Assembly (NCBI GenBank): GCA_030447525.1 | Contig: JAUJOR010000016.1 | Location: 1 to 64,000 of the forward strand | Direction: 5' to 3' | From: Chloroflexota bacterium | Lineage (GTDB): Bacteria > Chloroflexota > UBA11872 > UBA12225 | Length of the DNA: 64,000 nucleotides | Shown: positions 15,573 through 24,794 of the stretch, piece after piece | Position numbering within the stretch: the stretch's first letter is position 1 | How the letters are laid out: every line of letters starts with the position of its first letter | Made by a program: the position numbers and the translations under genes | The notes under the pieces: generated by a model | What the model saw: only the letters and a program-made list of their open reading frames with translations | The model's database searches: none | What the model was told of the DNA's origin: nothing

Positions 15573-16265
15573 ATGTTCTTCGATCCGATGTACTTCGTCT
15601 TCGCCTTGCCGGCGTTGCTGCTGGCGATGTACGCCACCTTCAAGGTCCGGAGCACCTACGCCAAGTATTCGCAGGTGCCGAGCGCCACCGGCCTCACCGG
15701 CGCCGAGGTGGCGCGTCATCTGCTCAATGCCGCCGGGCTCAATCATGTGCAGGTGGAGCGCGTGCCTGGGGATCTGACCGACCATTACGACCCATCCCAG
15801 AAGGTAGTGCGCCTCTCGGACTCCAACTATGCCAGCTACTCAGTGGCTGCAATCGGGGTCACCGCCCACGAGGTAGGGCATGCCATCCAGGATGCAACGG
15901 CGTACGCCCCGATGCGCCTGCGTACCGGCCTGGTGCCCATCGCCGGGCTGGGGAGCAACCTGGGCTACATCCTGTTCATGGCCGGTTTCTTCCTCCAGAT
16001 GTTCAACCTGGCGATCATCGGTCTGGTCCTCTTCAGTGGGGCAGCCGTGTTCGCCGCCGTGACCCTGCCGGTGGAGTACAACGCCTCGAACCGAGCCATG
16101 GCCCTGTTGGAGGCGAATGGCCTCGTCACCGTCCAGGATGCGGGGATGGCCCGCAAGGTGCTGGACGCGGCCGCCCTCACCTACGTAGCCGGCCTGGCGC
16201 AGGCCATCTCCCAGGTGCTGTATTTCGCCTTCCTCTTGATGGGGATACGCCGGAGTGAGGACTAG
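15573..16265 (+). CDS. Membrane zinc metallopeptidase (YugP/Zn_peptidase_2 family)
   Basis: A 230-residue membrane protein. ATG 15573 is chosen since GGAGG lies nine bases before it and the family begins with FFDPMYFVFALPA; GTG 15567 is too close to the ribosome site. It has an N-terminal helix, the zinc motif HEVGHAIQD (about residue 103), a hydrophobic pair of helices (about 125-168) and a final helix at the C-terminus. The family is a neutral zinc metallopeptidase of unknown substrate, common in Gram-positives and Chloroflexota. The rlmN start overlaps its last codons. Confidence 0.88.
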   Translation: MFFDPMYFVFALPALLLAMYATFKVRSTYAKYSQVPSATGLTGAEVARHLLNAAGLNHVQVERVPGDLTDHYDPSQKVVRLSDSNYASYSVAAIGVTAHEVGHAIQDATAYAPMRLRTGLVPIAGLGSNLGYILFMAGFFLQMFNLAIIGLVLFSGAAVFAAVTLPVEYNASNRAMALLEANGLVTVQDAGMARKVLDAAALTYVAGLAQAISQVLYFAFLLMGIRRSED

Positions 16266-17529
16266 CCCGTCTGACCTCTCGCTGGGGCCGGGCGCGTCCA
16301 CAGGCGCGCCCGGCCCGGCGTTGCCAACTGCCCTGCTCATCGCCGAGCCGGCGCCCGGGCAGGACATAACCCCCTCGGCGGGGGACGCCGTCCTCAGGCC
16401 GATCATCGACCTCCCCCTGCAGGAACTACGGCAGACTGTGGCCGGCATGGGGGAGCCGGAATACCGCGCCGTGCAAGTGGCGAGTTGGCTCTACCGCAGC
16501 ACGGCCACCAGCTTTGGCGAGATGACCAACGTCCCCAAGGGCCTGCGCCAGGCCCTGAGCGAGCGCTTCCGCTTTTCTGCCCTCGCCATCAAGGAAGAGC
16601 GTATCGCGGCCGACGGGGAGACGCGCAAAGTGGTGCTCCAGCTGCCGGACGGGGAGCAGATCGAAAGCGTGCTGATGCGCTATCCCCAGCGCTCGGATGG
16701 TACGGGGGCAGACCGGGCGACGGTCTGCGTCAGCACCCAGGTAGGCTGCCCGGTGAAGTGCGCCTTCTGCGCCACCGGTCTGATGGGCTTCGGGCGCAAT
16801 CTCACCTCCGGCGAGATCCTGGAGCAGGCGCTGTACTTCTTGCGCTGGTCTCGCCGGCACCCGCCGGTGGTGCGTAACGTGGTATTCATGGGCATGGGCG
16901 AGCCAATGCTGAACTACGACGCCACGATGGCTGCCGTGGAGCGCCTCGTCCACCCCGCTGGCGCCGGGCTAGGCGTACACCGGCTTACGGTGTCTACCTC
17001 CGGCTGGCTCCCGGGTATCACCCGCCTGACGCACGACCCCCTGGCCGTACGCCTGGCCGTATCGCTTCATGCCCCCAACGATGCGCTGCGGGATCAGCTG
17101 GTGCCCCTGAACCGCCGCTACCCCGTCGCCGATCTGATGGCGGCCTGTCGCGAGTACCAGGGAGTCACCGGGCGACGTGTGACCTTCGAGTACACCTTGC
17201 TGGCCGGCGTGAACGACTCTCCCGGACTGGCCCTGGAGCTGGTGGCGCTCTTGAAGGGGCTGGACGCCCACGTGAACCTGATCCCCATGAACCCGGTCAG
17301 CGACCTCCCCTTTGCCCCATCCCCGTGGCCGGTGGTGGAGACCTTTCACGACGTCTTGCGCGAGCGCGGCATCATCTGCACCGTGCGACGGGAGATGGGG
17401 CGAGACATCCAGGCGGCCTGCGGGCAGCTGCGCGCCGAGGTTGAGCGCCGGGAGCGCCGCCCCGGTAGCCGCGGCGCCCGCCGTGGGGTGGAGGCCCCGA
17501 GCATTGCCGGTGTCGCCAGCCACGGATAG
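16255..17529 (+). CDS. rlmN: 23S rRNA (adenine2503-C2)-methyltransferase RlmN
   Basis: A 424-residue radical-SAM methyltransferase. The cluster motif CPVKCAFCATG (about residue 165) and the C-terminal DIQAACGQL, which holds the Cys that forms the methyl-enzyme intermediate, are both present. So are GMGEPMLNYD and SLHAPND. It methylates A2503 of 23S rRNA and, in some bacteria, tRNA. The GTG at 16255 overlaps the peptidase gene by 11 bases. About 50 N-terminal residues precede the conserved start (PIIDLPLQELRQ), so a later start is possible. The C-terminal Arg-rich tail runs over the start of rpe. Confidence 0.95.
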   Translation: MRTSPSDLSLGPGASTGAPGPALPTALLIAEPAPGQDITPSAGDAVLRPIIDLPLQELRQTVAGMGEPEYRAVQVASWLYRSTATSFGEMTNVPKGLRQALSERFRFSALAIKEERIAADGETRKVVLQLPDGEQIESVLMRYPQRSDGTGADRATVCVSTQVGCPVKCAFCATGLMGFGRNLTSGEILEQALYFLRWSRRHPPVVRNVVFMGMGEPMLNYDATMAAVERLVHPAGAGLGVHRLTVSTSGWLPGITRLTHDPLAVRLAVSLHAPNDALRDQLVPLNRRYPVADLMAACREYQGVTGRRVTFEYTLLAGVNDSPGLALELVALLKGLDAHVNLIPMNPVSDLPFAPSPWPVVETFHDVLRERGIICTVRREMGRDIQAACGQLRAEVERRERRPGSRGARRGVEAPSIAGVASHG

Positions 17530-18202
17530 CGCGGTCAGGATCGCCCCCTCTATTCTCGCCGCCGACTTCTCCGCCCTGGACCGGGCGGTACGCCAGGCGA
17601 CGGCGGCCGGGGCCGACGCGATTCACGTGGACGTCATGGACGGCTGCTTTGTCCCGGAGATCTCTTTCGGCCGGGGCATGGTGGAAGCCCTTCGAGGGCA
17701 CACCCATCTGCCGATGGACGTGCACTTGATGGTGGCTGACCCGCAACGGCACATCGCCCCCTTCGCTCGCTCCGGGGCCAGCGCCATCACCGTGCACGCG
17801 GAGGCCTTTGGCGAGACGGGGCTGTTACGCGCCGCCCTGCAGGAGATCAAAGGGGCCGGGGCTAGCGCCGGCGTCGCCCTCAAGCCGGCGACGCCGGTGT
17901 CAGCCATCGACGGCGTCTGGGACTCCCTTGACCGTATCCTGGTAATGACGGTGGAGCCGGGGTACGCCGGGCAGCCATTCCTCGAGGGGATGGTGCCCAA
18001 GATCGCGACCGTCGTTGCCGAGGGGCGCCGGCGCCAGCGAGAGGTTGTGATCGGCGTTGACGGCGGGATAGACGAGGGCAATGCCCGGGTCTGTGTGGGG
18101 GCCGGGGCGACGTGGCTCGTCGCCGGCTCGTCAGTCTATAGCTCCCGCCGGCCGGTGATCGAAGGGATGCAGGCCCTACGAAGGGCCCTGGGCCAGACCT
18201 GA
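17504..18202 (+). CDS. rpe: Ribulose-phosphate 3-epimerase
   Basis: A TIM-barrel epimerase of about 230 residues interconverting ribulose-5-phosphate and xylulose-5-phosphate. Family motifs present: IAPSILAADF, IHVDVMDGCFVP, MDVHLMV, VMTVEPGYAGQPF and VDGGID. The metal-binding His and Asp of these motifs are intact. TTG 17504 has GGAGG nine bases upstream; GTG 17510 is the alternative and would be 15 bases away. Either start overlaps the end of rlmN. It converges on rpmB. Confidence 0.93.
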   Translation: MPVSPATDSAVRIAPSILAADFSALDRAVRQATAAGADAIHVDVMDGCFVPEISFGRGMVEALRGHTHLPMDVHLMVADPQRHIAPFARSGASAITVHAEAFGETGLLRAALQEIKGAGASAGVALKPATPVSAIDGVWDSLDRILVMTVEPGYAGQPFLEGMVPKIATVVAEGRRRQREVVIGVDGGIDEGNARVCVGAGATWLVAGSSVYSSRRPVIEGMQALRRALGQT

Positions 18203-18285
18203 GCTCGGCCCGGGCAAGGGGGCCTTGGGCAAAGAGCACGCTCTCGCTGTAGGGAGAGCCGGCATCGGCCCGACCGGGTATCGGA

Positions 18286-18504
18286 TCAGGCCGGCTTGGG
18301 GGTCTTCGAGCGGGTGCGCAAGCAGCGGGTACAGATGTGTATCTTGGTCGCCAGCCCATCGACCATAATGGTGGCGTTACGTATGTTGGCCTTGAACGTC
18401 CGGCTGGTCTTGTGTGCCCTCAGCAACCATCCTTGAGACACGTTACTGCGGATGTTGCGGCCGGTAACGGTGCCTTTTCCACATACTTCACATCGGGTGG
18501 CCAC
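18286..18504 (-). CDS. rpmB: 50S ribosomal protein L28
   Basis: A 72-residue L28 with the N-terminal CEVCGKG and later CTRC cysteine pairs of the zinc-binding form, and the family core RNIRSNVSQGWL. GTG 18504 is chosen because AGG lies seven bases upstream; TTG 18510 would be too close to it. It is transcribed divergently from the DAK2-kinase gene, as in many Firmicutes and Chloroflexota. Confidence 0.93.
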   Translation of the reverse strand: MATRCEVCGKGTVTGRNIRSNVSQGWLLRAHKTSRTFKANIRNATIMVDGLATKIHICTRCLRTRSKTPKPA

Positions 18505-18687
18505 GATCAAACCTTTCCAGGCGCGCTCGATGCGCCGTCACTCCCAGGGCGTAGGGGCACCCTGTGCTATGCTACATCCAGTTCTTGATTATCCGGCGGC
18601 GCCCGACAAGGGACGGCAGCGGCGTGCATGGCGCCAAGGGGCCGTGAGATTCGGGTGGCCCACCGCCGATCCCTAAGTCTACCAAAG

Positions 18688-20436
18688 ATGCCACGCAGCA
18701 CTGAAGCCCCGGATGCCGGCGCGGTTGTCAGACCGGAGGGGCAGGGACTGGCGCTAGACGGCAACGACTTCCGCCGCCTGCTGCGATCAGGGACGGCGTG
18801 GCTTGAGCGAAACGCGGCGGCGGTGGACGCCTTGAACGTGTTTCCGGTACCGGACGGCGACACCGGCACCAATATGCTGCTGACGATGCGGGCCGCTCTG
18901 GAAGGGGCGCTCAAGCCGAAGGGCGGCGGTGCGGCGCAGGTAATGAAGGCGGCGAGCCAGGGTGCCGTTATGGGCGCTCGGGGCAACTCCGGCGTCATCC
19001 TCTCCCAGATCATAGCCGGCATCGCTCGCGGCCTCGGCGAGCGGACGACGTGTGACGGACAATCGCTGGCCGGCGCCCTGGCCGAGGGGGCGGCCACGGC
19101 ATACCGCGCCGTCTCCCGCCCGGTGGAAGGGACGATCCTGACCGTTGCTCGGGCTGCCGGTGAAGGGGCGGTCGCCGCCGCGGGACAAGTCGCCGCCGGG
19201 GCGGAGACTTCCTGCTTGAATGTCCTCGACCGTGCCGTCGCCGCCGCCCAGGACGCCGTGCGGCGGACGCCGGAGCAGCTCCCCATCCTCCGGCAAGCCG
19301 GGGTCGTCGACGCCGGGGGCGAAGGGTACCGCGTCATCCTGGAGGGTATGGCCCTGGCCCTAGCCGGACGGGACTTGCCGGAGATGCCGGCCGCCTCTAC
19401 TCCCACGGCGCCGGACGCGGCAAGGCCGCCGGCGGCCGTGGGCGACGCCGCGCCCGTACCAGGCGAGGAATGGGGCTACTGCACGCAGTTTGTGATCCAG
19501 GGGAACCGGCTGGATGTGCTTGCGTTGCGACGCGAGCTGCAGGAGATCGCCGAGTCCGCCCTCGTCGTCGGCGACGAGTCCCTGGTGCGTGTGCACGGCC
19601 ATACGGAAGACCCCGGGCAACTGCTCTCCTACGCCGTGCGCCATGGCCGGCTGGAGCGCGTCTCCATCGAGGATATGGACGCCCAGCATGATGCCTGGCT
19701 GCGGTCCCAGGTGGAAGCCAGGGCTCCCGATCCCGGCACTGAAGTGTTCACCGCTGCGCCCGGGGCGGCCATGGCCCAGGCCACCGTGGCCGTCGCTCCC
19801 GGAGCGGGGCTGGCGGCCGTGTTCCGCAGCCTCGGCGTCGGGGAGGTCGTCCCTGGGGGGCAAACAATGAACCCCAGTACAAACGACATCCTGGAAGCCG
19901 CCGGGCGAACCGGAGCGAGCAGCGTGTTGGTGCTCCCGAACAACAGCCGAATCCTGCTGGCCGCCCAGCAAGCGGCTGCGGTGGCGGCTGAGCGCGGGCA
20001 GCAGCTTCTGGTCGTTCCAACGCGCACCATCCCCCAGGGAGTGGCCGCGCAGCTGGCTTTCGACCTCGCGGCTACCCCGGAAGCGAACGCCGGGGCCATG
20101 GCCGAAGCGGCCGCCCGCGTCCGTACGGTGGAAGTGACGCGGGCGACGCGCTCGGTCACGATCAACGAGATCGCCGTCGTCGAAGGGGACTACCTGGCGC
20201 TCCTGGACGACGTCGTCGTCCACGCCGCGGCCGATCCTCTGACGTCTGCGATGGCGGCCCTCGATCAAGCCGGGGCTGAGCGCGCTGAGATCATCACGGT
20301 CTACCGTGGTGAGTCGCCCGGCGAGGCAGAGGCGCAGGCCTACGTTCGCGCCCTGCGGCAGCGCTACCCGTCTGCCGAGATCGAGCTGGTCTACGGCGGC
20401 CAGCCGCACTATGACTACTCCATCTCGGTGGAGTAG
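18688..20436 (+). CDS. fakA: DAK2-domain fatty acid kinase FakA-like (YloV)
   Basis: A 582-residue protein. The N-terminal DAK2 kinase domain has NVFPVPDGDTGTNM (about 50-63) and GARGNSGVILSQI (about 97-109), the ATP/Mg-binding motifs. A central YloV-type domain follows (GYCTQFVIQG, VRVHGHTEDPG), and the C-terminal half resembles FakA-C. In Gram-positives FakA phosphorylates fatty acids held by a FakB (DegV) partner; no DegV gene is in the window. The ATG at 18688 is preferred, with a possible earlier start at 18628. Its place between rpmB and recG is conserved in many genomes. Confidence 0.88.
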   Translation: MPRSTEAPDAGAVVRPEGQGLALDGNDFRRLLRSGTAWLERNAAAVDALNVFPVPDGDTGTNMLLTMRAALEGALKPKGGGAAQVMKAASQGAVMGARGNSGVILSQIIAGIARGLGERTTCDGQSLAGALAEGAATAYRAVSRPVEGTILTVARAAGEGAVAAAGQVAAGAETSCLNVLDRAVAAAQDAVRRTPEQLPILRQAGVVDAGGEGYRVILEGMALALAGRDLPEMPAASTPTAPDAARPPAAVGDAAPVPGEEWGYCTQFVIQGNRLDVLALRRELQEIAESALVVGDESLVRVHGHTEDPGQLLSYAVRHGRLERVSIEDMDAQHDAWLRSQVEARAPDPGTEVFTAAPGAAMAQATVAVAPGAGLAAVFRSLGVGEVVPGGQTMNPSTNDILEAAGRTGASSVLVLPNNSRILLAAQQAAAVAAERGQQLLVVPTRTIPQGVAAQLAFDLAATPEANAGAMAEAAARVRTVEVTRATRSVTINEIAVVEGDYLALLDDVVVHAAADPLTSAMAALDQAGAERAEIITVYRGESPGEAEAQAYVRALRQRYPSAEIELVYGGQPHYDYSISVE

Positions 20437-20480
20437 GACATCTCCGTCGCCGGGCCGCGGCGGCCTATACTCTAGAACGG

Positions 20481-22982
20481 ATGGTCGCAACGTCGCCGGC
20501 CGAGTCGCCGGCCGGGCTACAGAAAGCGGTGCGAGAACGCCTGCGAAAAGTGTTGCTCCACGAGCAGCGCACGGGGTGTCTTGACCGGGCGGCCGTCGGG
20601 GGCCTGGAGCGCTTTGTCCAGCAGCTCAGGTCGGCCGCCGATGGCCCCGCCACCTGCTGGTGGATGGGAGTGCCCGAGACGCTGCACGAATACGGCAGCA
20701 AATCTCCTGAGACGCGCCGCCGGCTGGTCGTCCGCGTCCTGGCGCAGCTCGAGGAGGTCGACGCCGTGCCGGCGGCTCCCTCAAGACCCTCGCCAGCCGC
20801 CGGTGCGGGCAAGCTCCAGGGAACTCGCCAGGAGGTGTCCGACGTGGAACGGCCGCCGGTTGCGGCCAAACCATCACCGTCGGTGACCGCGGGGAAGACC
20901 CCCAGCCCGGCGCCCCGGGCTGTTCTGACGCTCTCGCCACAGGCCCCCGTGGGGAGCCTTTCGGGGGTGGGCCCCAAGGCGGTGGTGGCGTTGGGGCGCC
21001 TGGGTATCCACAGCATCAAGGATCTGCTGTATCACTTCCCCCGCCGGCACCTCGACCGGCGCAGCGTCACGGCCATCGCCGATCTTGCGCCCGGCGTCGA
21101 GGCGACCGTCTGCGGCACCGTGTGGCAGGTGCAGACGAAGCGCTCGCCGGTGCAGGGGCTCACCGTCACCGACGCCGTGATCCAGGACGAGAGCGGCGCC
21201 CTTCACGCCGTATGGTTCAACCAGCCGTACCTCGCCCGAACGCTCTCCCGGCCCGGGCGCGTGGTGCTTAGCGGTAAGGTAGAGATCGCCGCCGATGGCG
21301 CGGTACAGCTCGCCTCTCCCGAGCTGGAGTTCGACTCCAACGACCTGTTGCATACCGGACGGCTGGTGCCGTTCTACGGGAAGACGGAGGGCCTATCGGA
21401 CAAGCAGATCCGTACCTGGGTGCGCCTGGCCCTGGGGGCCACCAGCGGCCAGCTGCGCGAGCCCCTACCAGCAGACGTGCTCCAGGATTCCGGGCTCCCG
21501 GGGCTGGCTGAGGCCCTGTCGCAGGCCCATTTCCCGGACGACGACGCAGCGCTGGCCGGGGCGCGGCGCCGGCTGGCCTTTGACGAATTCTTGCTCATCC
21601 AGCTGGGGGTGCTCCGCCGGCGGCGGGAGTGGCGTGAGAGCGAGCCGGGAGTGGCCATGCCCGCCGGCCCCCGGGTGCTGCAAGAGTACTTTGATCTGCT
21701 CCCCTTTGAGCTCACCGCCGCGCAACGGCGCGTCATCGATGAGATCCTGGTGGACATGGCCCAGGCCCTTCCGATGAGCCGGCTGCTGCAGGGGGATGTC
21801 GGATCAGGGAAGACGGTCGTTGCGGCGGCGGCCTGTCTGGTAGCCGTGCGCAGTGGGTACCAGGCGGCCTTGATGGCCCCCACGGAGGTACTGGCACAGC
21901 AGCACCACCGCACCGTTGCCCGTCTGCTTGCTCCCTTCGGGCTTAGCGTCGAGCTGGTCAGCGGCAGCCTGCGCCGGGGGGAAAAGGGGCGGGTGTGGGC
22001 GGCCTGCGCCGCCGGGGAGATCGACGTCCTCGTGGGGACGCACGCCCTGATCCAGGAGGACGGGTCGTTCAAGTCGCTGGGCCTGGCGGTGGTCGACGAG
22101 CAGCACCGCTTCGGCGTACGCCAGCGCGGGGCCCTGCGGCGCAAAGGGTATCACCCTGACCTGTTGGTGATGACGGCGACCCCCATTCCTCGTACGCTGG
22201 CCTTATCGGTGTATGGCGACCTAGACGTCTCGGTGATCGACGCTTTGCCCCCTGGCAGACGCGCGATCAAGACCTTTCCCGTCTCACCGGACAACCGGCA
22301 CAGCGCGTACGACTTCCTGCGCAAGCAGGTACGCGGCGGACGCCAGGGGTTCATCATCTGCCCCTTGATCGAAGAGTCGGACAAGATCGAGGCCCGAGCC
22401 GCCAAGGCAGAGCACGAGCGCCTGCAGCGTCAGTTCACCGACCTGCGCCTGGCGCTGCTCCACGGCAAAATGTCCCCCAAAGAAAAGGACGCCGTGATGA
22501 TGGCCTTCCGTGACGGCTTCGTCGACGTCCTTGTCTCCACCGCAGTGGTGGAGGTGGGGATCGACGTCCCCAACGCCACGGTGATGTTGATCGAAGGCGC
22601 CGAGCGCTTCGGCCTGTCTCAGCTTCATCAGTTCCGGGGGCGGGTAGGGCGTGGGGAGCACCAGAGCTACTGTCTGCTCCTCTCAGACAGCCCAGGGGCA
22701 GAAGACAACCCCCGTTTGCGGGCGGTGGTGGAAAACCAGGATGGATTCGCCCTGGCCGAGGAGGACCTCAAGCTCCGCGGTCCCGGGGAGTTCTTCGGCA
22801 CGCGCCAGAGCGGCCTTCCCGACCTCAAGGTAGCCAAGCTCTCCGACGTGACCGTCCTGGAAGCGGCGCGGCGCCAGGCCCGGCGCATCGATGAACGCGA
22901 CCCCACGCTGGCCCTCCCGGAGCACGCCCTGCTCAAGTCCCTGGTCGACGCGTTCTGGCGGAGCGCCGAAGAAGCGGCCTGA
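20481..22982 (+). CDS. recG: ATP-dependent DNA helicase RecG
   Basis: An 833-residue branched-DNA helicase of recombination and replication-fork repair. An N-terminal extension of about 150 residues precedes the wedge/OB domain (about 150-360). The helicase core follows, with Walker A GDVGSGKT (about 438), DEQH box (about 540), MTATPIPRTL and QFRGRVGRG. The C-terminal TRG motif region LRGPGEFFGTRQSG is present. A TATACT hexamer ends ten bases before the ATG, so the mRNA may be nearly leaderless. The stop overlaps the rsmD start by one base. Confidence 0.96.
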   Translation: MVATSPAESPAGLQKAVRERLRKVLLHEQRTGCLDRAAVGGLERFVQQLRSAADGPATCWWMGVPETLHEYGSKSPETRRRLVVRVLAQLEEVDAVPAAPSRPSPAAGAGKLQGTRQEVSDVERPPVAAKPSPSVTAGKTPSPAPRAVLTLSPQAPVGSLSGVGPKAVVALGRLGIHSIKDLLYHFPRRHLDRRSVTAIADLAPGVEATVCGTVWQVQTKRSPVQGLTVTDAVIQDESGALHAVWFNQPYLARTLSRPGRVVLSGKVEIAADGAVQLASPELEFDSNDLLHTGRLVPFYGKTEGLSDKQIRTWVRLALGATSGQLREPLPADVLQDSGLPGLAEALSQAHFPDDDAALAGARRRLAFDEFLLIQLGVLRRRREWRESEPGVAMPAGPRVLQEYFDLLPFELTAAQRRVIDEILVDMAQALPMSRLLQGDVGSGKTVVAAAACLVAVRSGYQAALMAPTEVLAQQHHRTVARLLAPFGLSVELVSGSLRRGEKGRVWAACAAGEIDVLVGTHALIQEDGSFKSLGLAVVDEQHRFGVRQRGALRRKGYHPDLLVMTATPIPRTLALSVYGDLDVSVIDALPPGRRAIKTFPVSPDNRHSAYDFLRKQVRGGRQGFIICPLIEESDKIEARAAKAEHERLQRQFTDLRLALLHGKMSPKEKDAVMMAFRDGFVDVLVSTAVVEVGIDVPNATVMLIEGAERFGLSQLHQFRGRVGRGEHQSYCLLLSDSPGAEDNPRLRAVVENQDGFALAEEDLKLRGPGEFFGTRQSGLPDLKVAKLSDVTVLEAARRQARRIDERDPTLALPEHALLKSLVDAFWRSAEEAA

Positions 22983-23554
22983 TGCGGGTCATCGCCGGCG
23001 AGGCGCGGGGCGTGCCCCTGCTGGCGCCTGCCGGCCATGGGACGCGCCCCACCTCGGATCGGACCAAAGAATCGATCTTCTCCGCCTTGGGTGACCTGGG
23101 CTGCCAGGGACGTGTGCTCGACCTCTTCGCCGGCTCCGGGGCCCTGGGGATCGAGGCCCTGAGCCGCGGGGCGGTAGCCTGTGACTTCGTCGAGTCGTCG
23201 GCCACCGCCTGCCGGACGATCGCGGCCAATCTGGCGAAGACGAGGCTGTCGCACCTGGGCCGCATTCACCGGCTGCCGGTGGCCCGCTATCTGGTCATGG
23301 CCGGGAAAGCGGGGGCCATCAAGCCGGCCGGGTGCGGGCCCTTTGACCTGATCCTCATGGATCCACCTTATGCCTTGGAAGGGCTGGATGCCCTCCTGCG
23401 TGACCTGGCTGCTGGCTCCCTGGTGGGGCCGCAGACGGCCCTGCTGGTAGAGCACGACCGGCAGCGGACGCTCCCTGCCAGGGTGGGGGACCTGGAGCAA
23501 CTCAAGGCGCGGGCGCTCGGAGACAGCGCCTTCACCCTCTATCGGGCCACGTAG
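22982..23554 (+). CDS. rsmD: 16S rRNA (guanine966-N2)-methyltransferase RsmD
   Basis: A 190-residue Rossmann methyltransferase. MRVIAGEARG is the typical N-terminus, RPTSDRTKESIFSAL the family block, DLFAGSGALGIEALSRG the SAM-binding loop and LILMDPPYA the N-methylation motif IV. It modifies G966 of 16S rRNA in the nascent 30S subunit. The start ATG shares a base with the recG stop (TGATG), and coaD follows 24 bases later, a common pairing. Confidence 0.94.
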   Translation: MRVIAGEARGVPLLAPAGHGTRPTSDRTKESIFSALGDLGCQGRVLDLFAGSGALGIEALSRGAVACDFVESSATACRTIAANLAKTRLSHLGRIHRLPVARYLVMAGKAGAIKPAGCGPFDLILMDPPYALEGLDALLRDLAAGSLVGPQTALLVEHDRQRTLPARVGDLEQLKARALGDSAFTLYRAT

Positions 23555-23578
23555 CGGACTGCCGTATACTAGGCAGTC

Positions 23579-24193
23579 GTGCCGCCAGAGAGCAAGCGGG
23601 GGCGGATCGCCGTTTTCCCGGCGACGTTTGATCCGCCGACGAACGGGCACCTGGAGATCGCGCGAAAAGCGTCGCGCCTCTTCGACCAGGTCGTCGTCGC
23701 CGTGTATGCAACGCCCAACAAGCAGACCATCTTTAGCGCCGAGGAGCGCCAGGCGCTGGTGGAGGCGGCCGTAACGGAGTGGGGCCTGACCAACGTCCGT
23801 GTGCGCTCCTTCGGCAGCCGGCTGGTGGTTGACGTGGCCCGCGAAGAAGGGGCGGTGGCCCTGGTGAAGGGCCTGCGCGCCGTGTCCGACTTTGACTACG
23901 AGTTCCAGATGGCGCACATGAACGAGCAACTGGCCCCGGAGATCGTGACTGTGGCCGTGCTCGCCAGCGCCGAGGCCAGCTTTCTCAGCTCCACGTTGGT
24001 GCGCGAGGTCGCTCGCCTCGGCGGCGACGTCGGCAAGTGGGTGCCGGCGGGGGCGGCGGCCGCCCTGCGCCAGCGCTTCGGGGCGCCGTCGGTCGTGCCC
24101 CGGGACACGGGCGCTGCCGGGACGGTGCCGGACGCTGAAGGGGGCGCAGATCGTATCGGGGGGTTCGTCGTCCAAGATGAGGGCGTGCGGTGA
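23579..24193 (+). CDS. coaD: Pantetheine-phosphate adenylyltransferase
   Basis: 204 residues from GTG 23579. The nucleotidyltransferase motif reads ATFDPPTNGHLEIARKA, a variant of the usual GSFDPxTNGH with the catalytic TNGH intact, and the late motif is SSTLVREVARLGGDV. CoaD makes dephospho-CoA from 4'-phosphopantetheine and ATP. The last 35 residues (after ALRQRFG) extend beyond the usual 160-residue length and look disordered. A 7-bp stem with a TATACT in its loop (23557-23578) sits immediately before the start. The stop overlaps the next GTG (GTGA). Confidence 0.92.
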   Translation: MPPESKRGRIAVFPATFDPPTNGHLEIARKASRLFDQVVVAVYATPNKQTIFSAEERQALVEAAVTEWGLTNVRVRSFGSRLVVDVAREEGAVALVKGLRAVSDFDYEFQMAHMNEQLAPEIVTVAVLASAEASFLSSTLVREVARLGGDVGKWVPAGAAAALRQRFGAPSVVPRDTGAAGTVPDAEGGADRIGGFVVQDEGVR

Positions 24194-24717
24194 CCGCTGA
24201 AGGGGAGGTGAAGCCCATCGATATCCTATACCTGGTAGATCGCCTGGAGACCGCGCTGAACACCGGGCAGCGCGTGCCCTTCACCAACAAGATCATGGTG
24301 GACGAGCGGGAGTGTCTGGACATTGTCGACCAGATGCGCATCGTCGTACCGGAGGAGATCAAGCAGGCGCGAAGGGTCAGCCAAGATCGCGACCGCATCA
24401 CCGGTCAAGCCCAGGAAGAGGCCGACCGAATCATGAGCCGGGCTCAGGAACAGGCCGAGCGCCTGATGGACGACCGGGGACTGCTCGACCGCGCCCGTGA
24501 GCGGGAGCGAGAGATCGTGGAGGAGGCCGAGCTGCAAGCCCAGCAAGTCCGCGAAGAAGCCGACCAGTACGCCTTTCAGATCCTGGACGACCTGAACCGG
24601 CGCCTGGGACCGATCCTGAGCCAGGTGCAGGCGGGGATCGACGCCTTGCGCCCGCAATCAGCCCCCGCCCCGTCGCGCATTGTAGAGACCCGCCCGGCCG
24701 TCTCCGACGACGACTGA
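24190..24717 (+). CDS. Coiled-coil protein of unknown function
   Basis: 175 residues from a GTG that overlaps the coaD stop. The N-terminal 50 residues (IDILYLVDRLETALNTGQRVP) form a small domain also seen in Chloroflexota proteins loosely labelled ATPase. From about residue 60 to 150 there is a long charged coiled coil rich in E, Q, R and A (RAREREREIVEEAELQAQQ). The acidic tail ends SDDD. No nucleotide-binding motif is visible, so I would not call it an ATPase. The constant linkage to coaD suggests a housekeeping, perhaps scaffolding, role. Confidence 0.75.
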   Translation: MTAEGEVKPIDILYLVDRLETALNTGQRVPFTNKIMVDERECLDIVDQMRIVVPEEIKQARRVSQDRDRITGQAQEEADRIMSRAQEQAERLMDDRGLLDRAREREREIVEEAELQAQQVREEADQYAFQILDDLNRRLGPILSQVQAGIDALRPQSAPAPSRIVETRPAVSDDD

Positions 24718-24794
24718 CGCCTGGCCATGTCCCGGGGGCGGTGAACGCCTCCTACCCTGCTCTCCTCGTTAGAATGATGACAGGAGGCAAATAC

